Below are positions 56,201-64,000 of a stretch of DNA of 64,000 bases, piece by piece. The notes under the pieces are model-generated. The model saw nothing but the letters and a program-made list of their open reading frames with translations, ran no database searches and was not told the origin of the DNA. The position numbers were made by a program, and so were the translations under genes. The stretch is taken from assembly GCA_963402885.1 (NCBI GenBank), contig OY727095.1, positions 23,069,001-23,133,000 on the forward strand. The letters run 5' to 3'. This DNA comes from Antedon bifida (taxonomy: Eukaryota; Echinodermata; Crinoidea; Comatulida; Antedonidae). How positions within the stretch are numbered: position 1 is the stretch's first letter; every line of letters starts with the position of its first letter.

Positions 56201-59200
56201 AACATAGACTGAAATAAAATCGAATAATATTTTGTCAATTGGATAGATAACGTACAATATTATTTGACTTTTTTTCTATTTTGTTTTTCTATCTTATAGT
56301 ATATCAATTCGGTACTTTGCTAAATTGTCCAGAATTGATTTTTATTTTGGGAGAACACTGCTGTCAAATGTAAAGTAAAAAAAAAATGTAGTTAAATTTA
56401 ATTATTATGATAAACTTGTGTGTATACCGATGCAACAGTTTAATGTTTCCATCGATAAACGCAGCTGCAATAACCATTCCAGGTCCATTGTACATTGATG
56501 TCTTGGAAAGGTTTAACGGCAGTCTTGGAACAGCAAGGGCAGTAATAGTAGCATTGTCACAATGCGACGTCATAAAAACCCATTTCTAATATTAAAAGCA
56601 AACAAAATTTACTCAATAAGAAATCAACAAAAATACTAACAAATTAAATAGATTGAGAAAGGAATCCATTCCTTTAAAATATGTGACCCACATATGGTTA
56701 CAAATAATATTCAATAAAGTCATATTATATTACAATTATTCATTCATTTAAACCCTTTTTGGAAAATTTACAAGAAAATCTTTTTACCAGAGTAAGAGGT
56801 TGTTGATCAGCTGGCATTGTGTTATCAAATATTTTATGCAATGGAACAGGTTCCTTGCTAAGACTCCAGCATTCAATACATGTCCCTCCAGAACCTAAAC
56901 AGATCAATAAAAATAATTAAATAGTTGTTACGCATCCATCTATAAATCGTTGAATAAAAAGCTCTTATAGATCACATGAACCTCAATCCTACGTGGAAAT
57001 GTTTTGGAAACCTCACCTGTTACTGTAACCAGAATTTTATCACCAGCTTCTCTGTTCATAAAGCGGATATGGGAGATAGAATTATCTAAATAATAAAACA
57101 AAAATTACAAAGTATAAACATAAATAATAACATTTAAAATCGAAGTACACAAATAGGTATCAATGCAGTCTGATCATGACTTATAAAAATATCGGTTGCA
57201 ATATATTAAAATAAATATTATAAATATATCTGTTACTTTTCTTGCAAAATGTACACTTTTTTAACTAGTATTTTGGTTACTGTATTTTCATTATCCATAT
57301 TTTAAGCAGGGCTTAAACTCAACTTAACTGCGTCAACAAAAGGGCTCCAAGAAACTGAATGTAACTCAGTAACACAAAATGTCAACATACGCTCAGATGA
57401 GTTGAGTTGCACATCAAGTTCTACTTCTTCCGAAAGAATCTAGTCGTGACTAGTAGCAATCAATTTGATATTACAAAATAAGCGCTCACGCACACTGGTT
57501 CCTATACTGTAGAACTCCATATTGCATCGTGCATGCAGTATAGTAACCACTACTATAGAACTAGTTACCCTCAATTACAGTGTCATTAAAAGCGCTTGCA
57601 CACCAGTTGCTATTGTGCAACTAGTTCTGAACTAGTTGAGTTGCGTGTGGACATAAGCCTGATTAGCATACTTGCAATTCATATCCTACAATATTTTCTG
57701 CACTTACATTTTTCTTTTGTACCACTGTTTGTACAACACTGCGGATAAAAAGATGGCAGTAGTTCTGTTTGTATATTCAGCTTATCTAGTATATGTTATT
57801 AAGGAACTAAATTCAATCTTTAACAATGAAAAAAAATGACGTTGGATGTTACTGTAATACAAAAAGGTTACAAAACATTAAAATCAATTTAGAAGATCAC
57901 TATTTTTTCAAATGGTTGAGTTTTATCAAATTTAAGTTTCATGCTGTTGAGTTTAGAAAAAGGATACTTTCAGACTCTGTAATATTAACACTATATGTTT
58001 GTATTGGAGAACGACAGCTTCCATCTGATGTTGCAACAATCAGGGGTCCACCTAATTAAAAACAATTATTATTTATGCTGTGACAATTGGGCAACAATGT
58101 TTTGGGTTGAATAAGAAATTATGGGTTTTTTAGTTTACAGCTTCAGCAAAATTCTCATTCATATTGTGATTATTATTATTATTATATTGTAAACGAAATT
58201 CATTCTTTTTTTTTAGATCATGAAAAAATCTTTTTCAATGACATAAAATCATTTCCAATCAAGTACATTAGTTCATTAGTTAATTACAGTATTTCCGATA
58301 ACTTTTACCGTCAACCTAACATAACATTACACAAGGTAGCATAACTTACCGAATGCAATATCACCAACTGCTGCATGTGATCTGTGTGTCCCAAGACATT
58401 TATTTTCTGTGATTAATTTGCCACCTTCCAACATAACAGTAACTGACACCTATAATGGAACATTATGCAAAATATTTGAATATTATGTTAAAGGGATTAC
58501 GACAAAACACAATATCAAACAATATTACATCATTCTATTAAAGTCCCATTCCCTACGTTTTTAAGTCACAAAGTACATTTAATGTAAAAATAAATACTAT
58601 ATGGTCCTATTGTGATAACTTTTTTCCTGTTTAAATGGGTTAAAAATGTGAAAAATAAGTCGATTCTAATAATTTAAGCGGCCCGCTATAAATCCCAACA
58701 TGCATTGTGCGCGGATTGATATTTTAGTTTTTCTTCTGTAATTCACCCACTTTCAGTCATGAAGGTCAAAAACAAATGGAAGAATCATAACTTTTCAGCG
58801 AAAACACAGGGTTTCCCAATTTGTATTAACGGATACTGGCAAAAACAGAAAGAAAATTAATGCAGCAACTAGGCCTATAGCTAGCGTACAATGCTCGTAC
58901 ATCGCTGCTGTTTCCAGCTAAGTCTACAAAACCAAGCCTAGCTAGGCCTAAAGACCGTCCACGAGAGAACATTCACCGCGAGCTACTTAAGTATTGCATG
59001 GTTTCTCTCTTTTTATCATAATTTACCTTAAAATGTACATTTAAGACAAGAAATGACCTGGTTTAATGTTTTTAAAGTAATATATGCATTATTTTTACAA
59101 ATGGGAATGGGTCTTTAAGCTCTGTCTACACTATCAAACTAGTTTGAAAAAAAAAGTATGATGTTCCCAAATTTTGTTGTTACATAAACTATGATAGTGT

Positions 59201-60758
59201 AGAAAGAACTTTATATAACCTAAATGGGTACAAAATGAAAAAAGAAGCAAAATAAATAAACAATTAGTTAAAACTTAATATCCAGCAAAATTGAAAATGG
59301 ATGGATATCGGTTTAGAACTGGGTAAATAATACAATACAATATAACTTTAATAAAAACTGGAAAGAATGATATTATAGAACTTGCAATCTTTTGGTTGAT
59401 ATGTGACATACCATCAGACAAATGACAAAGATAACATCAGTACGTCCTCATCTACACATCAATTTAAAAAGAAAGTATATACGTATAGTATGTACAATGT
59501 AAAGAATTTCAGCAGAGTTTTGGTTTAAGTATCCTCAGTGATATAATACACATATACCTACCAGACTAGTTGATGTTACAGCAATCCAACCTTTTACTGG
59601 CTTTCCTCCGACATTTTTAACAGATGGTTCACAAGTTATTCTTGAGAACTTCTCATGAATATTAATCGAGTCCAATTTGTCAACATTGTATAACAACTGA
59701 AAACGTTTGATAAAAATATATTTAAATGACATCTAAACAATTTTAAAAATATACAAAAAACAGTAGTATTTATGGAAATACTCAATTGCTGCATTACTTA
59801 TGGATACTGTAACATATGGTATGAAAACAGCTTATATATCTTTATATAAAACTATGATAGGCTTTTGTTATGTTTCATAATAATGTATAAAAGGCTTGCA
59901 GTATTTATCAATATTAATACCTTGATAGGGCCACGCAACCAATCCGCTGCTATTACAGGCTCTTGACCAATGTTATTTTTAGTTGTTAATTTCCAACTAT
60001 TTAATAGTAACTGATCCATCTCCCAGCAACAACATGTTCCTCTACTATCTGTTGATAACAACTGTGTTCCTGATCCATTCCATTTTAAAGATGTGATTAT
60101 CTCCTTGTGTCCAGAAGTTATACTGTTCAAAAATGTAATTACATGAAATTATTTGCTTTGTTTTACAGCTGAACATAATATCTGTTACAGATATTATGTT
60201 CAGTTAGAAGAATTGTTTTTATCATACAATAAAACCTTAAAAAGAAGATCAAAAGAAAATAATTAAAATGCAAAACAAAAAAGTATCGCCGAGCATTTGA
60301 ATTACGCATATGAATGCTATTTACGACAAAGGACTTCCTATTTCGAACGGCATTAAATCACCTTTGTTCCTTTGATATTTAAATAGTATTTTGTCCAGAA
60401 TATCTCAAAAAGAAGCCTAGAGATTACTTTTTATGGTAACTTATTATTGGTGGAATGATCATTATCAATAATTATTGAAACTTTAAAAAAACTTCTGTAA
60501 CAATTTCCAGTTTCAGCTGGTAAGAAAATTACATTAGTTTTTAGTTTCTTGTAAACTTTATACAATCAATTACTAATAATAATATAATAACGTGAATACC
60601 TGTATATTTCCCATGGTCTGTCAGGATCGAGAATATGTATGTATGTATTTGTGACTTCTCTGTGTTCAACTGGTTCTTTGCAATTGCCAATGGTTGTAAA
60701 AGCTACAATGTTTCGACATGACCAATCACTTAACCCACTTCCTAAAAGTCTCTTGATC
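50266..60758 (-). CDS. MED16: Mediator of RNA polymerase II transcription subunit 16 (lacking first coding exon)
   Basis: Tail-module subunit of the Mediator complex, linking activators to RNA polymerase II in the nucleus. Exons in transcript order: 60,758-60,600; 60,122-59,921; 59,696-59,562; 58,449-58,350; 58,051-57,968; 57,785-57,708; 57,085-57,017; 56,894-56,788; 56,585-56,428; 55,709-55,645; 55,067-54,924; 54,509-54,408; 53,897-53,786; 53,199-53,066; 52,228-52,047; 51,823-51,610; 51,372-51,307; 50,875-50,665; 50,386-50,266. All phases agree, giving about 813 residues (human 877). The first exons hold the N-terminal WD-type propeller (DWSCRNIVAFT, HILDPDRPWEIY, GKPVKGWIAVTS). Later LLEYCLVTGRDWWDLML, RRLHLGVAPPEELKRCTR and EQRWSRSCLCGGLW match conserved C-terminal blocks. 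One intron is U12-type. The first exon, ending in phase 2, was not found. Confidence 0.95.
51020..51125 (-). mobile_element. Older copy of the 30,704 SINE in a MED16 intron
   Basis: In reverse complement: GAAGTTGTGGCTTCATGTTT, then AAGATGCTTGACTACC, then ATGCTGGGTTCAAATCCTG. The A- and B-box blocks line up with the SINE at 30,704-30,972. No poly(A) tail survives. Confidence 0.65.
52720..53022 (+). mobile_element. MITE, family B, in a MED16 intron
   Basis: The left end AGATGTATTGTCCACC follows TTAA at 52,716-52,719. The right end in reverse complement is AGATATATTGTCACCC. The target site on the right has decayed to TTTA. The interior includes AAAGGCCATTTCACAG, in reverse order to the 19,054 copy. 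This is the most diverged of the four copies. Confidence 0.7.
53419..53454. other. 15-bp perfect hairpin in a MED16 intron
   Basis: AACCATGGAGCTATA, a 6-base loop (AAATTG), then TATAGCTCCATGGTT. The perfect arms suggest recent formation or selection. No larger element is apparent around it. Confidence 0.7.
57786..57967 (-). other. U12-type (minor spliceosome) intron of MED16
   Basis: This 182-bp intron begins GTATCCTTT on the minus strand (57,967-57,959), an exact match to the U12-type 5' consensus RTATCCTTT. TTCCTTAAT (57,806-57,798) fits the U12 branch consensus TTCCTTRAY. The likely branch A is about 13 nt from the AG at 57,787-57,786, within the usual short window. It joins ESE to KLNIQTELLPSF in the propeller region. 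The other MED16 introns have major-type GT donors. Confidence 0.85.
58542..59114 (+). mobile_element. TTAA-flanked MITE, family A, in a MED16 intron
   Basis: The left end AGTCCCATTCCCTACG and the right end in reverse complement AGACCCATTCCC share 11 of 12 leading bases. TTAA lies at 58,538-58,541 and 59,115-59,118. At 573 bp it is a little shorter than the 23,830 copy, with the same interior strings. The next MITE abuts it directly at the right TTAA. Confidence 0.85.
59119..59210 (+). mobile_element. Short MITE related to 10,755-10,918
   Basis: The left end CTCTGTCTACACTATCAAAC and the right end, complement of TTCTACACTATCATAGTTT, form imperfect inverted repeats about 90 bp apart. It sits directly against the family A MITE. 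Confidence 0.5.
60169..60203. other. 35-bp perfect palindrome in a MED16 intron
   Basis: CTGAACATAATATCTGT, one central T, then ACAGATATTATGTTCAG: 17-bp perfect arms. The ACAGATAT word also forms the ends of the repeat at 9,690 and recurs near 45,545 and 36,250, so the palindrome may be two element ends joined head to head. Confidence 0.85.
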
Positions 60759-60924
60759 CTAATAATAAAAAATAATAAAATGTTAACATGCCAGGTCAAT
60801 GACAATGCTACTTTTCGCAGTAGGACTAGGCCTATATTACACATCAGTTTACACATGATTCATTCAAGTGTAACTGTAAGTTAAGTAAAGTAAGTTACTT
60901 TTACTATTAGGCCTAGGCCTAGTA

Positions 60925-61750
60925 GTCAGGTGGCTTAGCGACTAAAACGTTACACTGTGGACAAAAGCACCAAATTTGGCATGAGGCTTCTTTTAGGCGT
61001 ACTAATTGATTTTTGCCTAGGAGCCACCCGATCAGCTTCCGATTTTCCAAGATGGCGGCCAAAATCCAAAATGGCTGCCAGTAAATTGGTATATCATATA
61101 TCTCTGGCTGTAAAAGTTACAAATAGACAAATAATGTACTGAATCGAGAATTTCTGAGGTCAGTAAAACTGATTCAGGAAATATTATATAAAGTGAGTTC
61201 CAAGATGGCGCCCAAAAATAAAAATGGTAGCCATTGAAATTGAAATACATATAATCGTATACAAAGTCACAAATAGCCCATTTCTAATGTATTTTAGTCT
61301 GCAAATCAGAAGGAAAGTGCAAGCATTGCATTTTATGAATTTTTTAACCATGCTTGTAAATAAAAACCCATGTTATCAAATTTCTAAAGTTTTTCCTTGA
61401 CCTTTGACCTTAATTTGAATATTTCAATCCAATTGAAAACAAAATAACCATATCTCCGCAACGCTTACATTAAATTAAATAATTTTAGTGTCAAATTATT
61501 TGGAAGATGCATATTAATATTCGTCCTAATGGAAACATTTGTCAAAAAATGACCGAAAGTATGATTTTTGGTATTTTTGACCTTTGACCTACATGTCATA
61601 TAACTTGGTAACTAACAGTTGGACAAACTTTAAATAGGTCTCAAATTAATCAGAAGATGGATGTTTCTATTCAATCTAATACAAAATTTTCCAAGAAAAT
61701 GATCCAGATTCTTGTTATTGACCTTTGACCTGTACTGGTAGTACACATTT
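60925..61750 (+). repeat. Repeat with TGACCTTTGACCT motifs
   Basis: Opens with an A-box-like AGGTGGCTTAGCGACTAAAA, then ACCAAATTTGGCATGAGG, CCAAGATGGCGGCCAAAAT and CAAGATGGCGCCC strings, then three TGACCTTTGACCT sites at 61,398, 61,578 and 61,719. Comparable GACCTTGACC text is in the Helitron-like element at 23.4-23.6 kb. No coding capacity. Confidence 0.55.
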
Positions 61751-62287
61751 CTATATCTCGAAAACTAGTGGTCGTAAAAGTTTTTTTATGAGAAATTGTT
61801 AGAAAAATATATATTTATATGTTTTAAAATAAAACAGTTTCTATGAAAATGTAAAAGAATCCTATTTATGATAACTAAATTTGTAATTTGTTAACATCTA
61901 ATAGTATTTGTTTGGTATTAAAATGTGTTATATTTGCTGATTTTAGGCACTTAACGTAAATTTATCTGAACTATGGATATTTAATGTAAAATTTGTTTTC
62001 TTTAATATAAAGAAAATGTAATCATCTATCAAATAAGACCATTTAAAAAATATTCTGACAAAAACTTAGTTAGTTACAGGTAAAAAAGTGTACTTTTACT
62101 TATGTGAACAGCGCCCTTAATCTTTATTTTCCCAAAAATACCACATTTTATGTGGTTTCAGAAACTGAACTGGTTATAACTTTTTTTTATAGATTTGTTT
62201 TACAGTTACTTGTAATTTACATACCACCTCTACCATTTACTACAGCTACTTCATTTACTTCAAGTAAATACATACAATTTAAATATA

Positions 62288-63535
62288 CTAGAGGGTGAGC
62301 TCGCTCCCCCTCTAGGAAGTGTAGACGATGGTTCTCGGAATGATAATGTTCTTCTTTTACGTTTTCTGTCGGTTACCATTATTGAAAATGCTTGACATTC
62401 GTAAAACTAAACTATTCTGTTTCACAGTGTCTTAGATGATTAATAACATTTTAAAGTATAGTCTTTATTATTTGGTAGGGTCCTTATAGGGCGGAGGTGG
62501 GGAGGCGGAGTTCATTTGACTCGAGGGAGGGGCTTATTCGAGGGATATATGTTAAATGTTTTAGTTTTAATAATATGGTAACATTTATAATCAAATGAAA
62601 TCCTCTATCTAATAGATATGAAAAGTGGTAAAAAAGAATAACAAATGCTTGGTAAATTGTAGATAACAATGCGATGAATTCTACTACAAATAGTATAATT
62701 GTGTTATTATAAATGTGGATGGGATGGACGTTTATTAGATAGTTGGTTTTGGGGGGGTGTGGGGGACGGTGATTATTATTCAAAGTGATGTTTTATTGGA
62801 GATATGAAAAGTGGTAAAAAAGAATAACAAATGCTTGGTAAATTGTAGATAACAATGCGATGAATTCTACTACAAATAGTATAATTGTGTTATTATAAAT
62901 GTGGATGGGATGGACGTTTATTAGATAGTTGGTTTTGGGGGGGTGTGGGGACGGTGATTATTATTCAAAGTGATGTTTTATTGGAGAGGCGTTTATTCAA
63001 ATAAATATCATCCTAATAAGTATTAATATATACGTTCCTAAAATAAACAAAAAACTAAAATGGCTATGACTAATGGCCAACTTAAGCTCCAGTCCTACTA
63101 TAGTATCTGTTTTTTTCTTCCGTCTTCCAAAGGGACACTGTATTGATTGATGGAAAGTGCCTGTTTCCAGTCACCTTTAGGGTCAAATCTATTATTTTAA
63201 CTGCTCCCTTGTGTATAAAAGAGAGAAAATAGTTGAAACCAAGTTGCTGCATAGTGAACTTATCATAAACCCGGAAATAACTTGACCGCCAAGAATTGAA
63301 ATTGAGTAGAAAATCTACTGTTGAAATCATAAATGTTGTTAAAAAACTCTTTATAATATCTTGCTAAGATAGAAATATGGAAAAATAGCGTCGAACTGCA
63401 CATTAATGTTATCAAATCTACGTTTCGCGGTACATCTGAGATAGATAAGGTAGGTATCCAAGGCGGAGATTTGTACCGAAGTTTTTGCATTGTGCTCGCC
63501 TATGTTAGGTAGAATCATAACCATACTTTATGAGG
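62288..63535 (-). mobile_element. Helitron-like element, inverted partner of 15,695-16,470
   Basis: Read on the minus strand it ends GGGGGAGCGAGCTCACCC followed by TCTAG and T, and matches 15,695-16,470 along its length (CACAATGCAAAAACTT, TCTCAGATGTACCGCG, TTTATAATAACACAATTATA). It is longer than the partner because of an internal 186-bp tandem duplication. It also keeps sequence at the 5' side (about 63,240-63,490) that is more diverged in the other copy. Confidence 0.6.
62615..62987. repeat. 186-bp tandem duplication inside the Helitron-like element
   Basis: Two adjacent copies starting GATATGAAAAGTGGTAAAAA at 62,615 and 62,801, each ending GTTTTATTGGAGA. They seem to differ only in the G-run lengths, so the event is very recent compared with the age of the element. 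Confidence 0.88.
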
Positions 63536-64000
63536 GCGCTATTTATGTAACGCTACGCGCGATGAAAAAGTGTGTCCCATTACTGCACACGCAAGAGCGT
63601 ACTATTTCGCTGCGCCAATGGGATTGTATAGGCGTATTGATATAGAGTTTTGTTGATGTTATGAGGCCTTGTTGCCCAGCAGAAAATAATCAGAACGATC
63701 ATTATGATAGTTGTGGTCGGCGAGTGCAGACCCGACTCGTTTTGGCCTAGCCATTTTTTAATGACATCTTGTTAAAAAACGGTAACTATTTCAGATATTT
63801 AACACACATTTGATGACTATTTATAAAAAAACTAACCTGAATATAATGTCAAGGCCTAGAAATATATCTATGACTATTAACCTACTTAAAAACATCATAG
63901 CCATCATGATTGATGTAGGCACAGACCATGTAAAGTGGCCCAACAAAATGGGGTTCATTTTTGGTCGGGTGAAATATCGTCCACATCGAGGCAATTTTGT

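Larger units (their letters stand above)
60759..64000. other. Upstream of MED16 exon 2: repeats, no gene found
   Basis: I looked for the MED16 first exon here and found none. Sequence 60,925-61,750 is a repeat with tRNA-like and nuclear-receptor-like motifs. Sequence 61,760-62,287 is A/T-rich with nothing recognisable. Sequence 62,288-63,535 is a Helitron-like element, and 63,536-64,000 is unassigned. Confidence 0.45.

Noticed and set aside
57826-58059. 77-residue plus-strand frame
   Set aside because: Antisense of MED16 exon 5 and the U12-type intron; the minus-strand reading has full homology and correct splice sites.
63836-63915. Candidate MED16 first exon ending at a good GTTAGT donor (MAMMFLSRLIVIDIF)
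   Set aside because: Phase would fit, but the peptide is hydrophobic and unlike any MED16 N-terminus, so I did not join it.

Overview
The window is AT-rich animal DNA with long introns and many mobile elements. A three-gene core is well supported. Gene content (an IL-17-type receptor, Mediator subunit 16, the U11/U12 35K protein), frequent CTAGGCC-type strings, a LINE piece with a 2A-like peptide, and abundant TTAA-flanked MITEs, SINEs and Helitron-like pieces suggest a marine deuterostome. An echinoderm is my best guess, but this is inference, not identification.

Layout. 1-5,300: no recognisable gene. 5,320-8,760: a decayed DNA transposon with DDE-transposase-like coding traces on the minus strand. 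8,760-11,558: repeats and MITEs. 11,559-38,394 (minus): an IL-17 receptor-like gene of 13 exons plus one duplicated exon. It has a signal peptide, a cysteine-rich extracellular region, a single membrane span, a SEFIR domain and a tail; all splice phases agree. Its introns hold most of the repeats: a tandem duplication copying one exon, a complex of two satellite families in direct and inverted arrays (21.5-27.0 kb), MITEs, Helitron-like ends, a hammerhead-like motif, a LINE fragment, a Harbinger-like MITE with a nested SINE, and a tRNA-like SINE head. 38,395-45,072: intergenic foldback elements, including one with a 9-bp target duplication. 45,073-48,714 (plus): SNRNP35, four exons, complete. 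50,266-60,758 (minus): MED16, 19 exons read in one frame from near the N-terminus to the stop; the first coding exon was not found. 60,760-64,000: repeats, including a Helitron-like copy matching, in inverted orientation, one at 15.7-16.5 kb.

How the genes relate. SNRNP35 and MED16 are convergent, with about 1.55 kb between stop codons. SNRNP35 belongs to the minor (U12) spliceosome, and MED16 contains an intron with textbook U12-type 5' splice and branch sites, so the neighbour's product would be needed to splice it. This is probably coincidental. The IL-17 receptor-like gene is a candidate immune receptor. Its duplicated 54-nt exon codes for the juxtamembrane stalk and keeps frame with one or both copies, and two insertions present in only one copy give relative dates.
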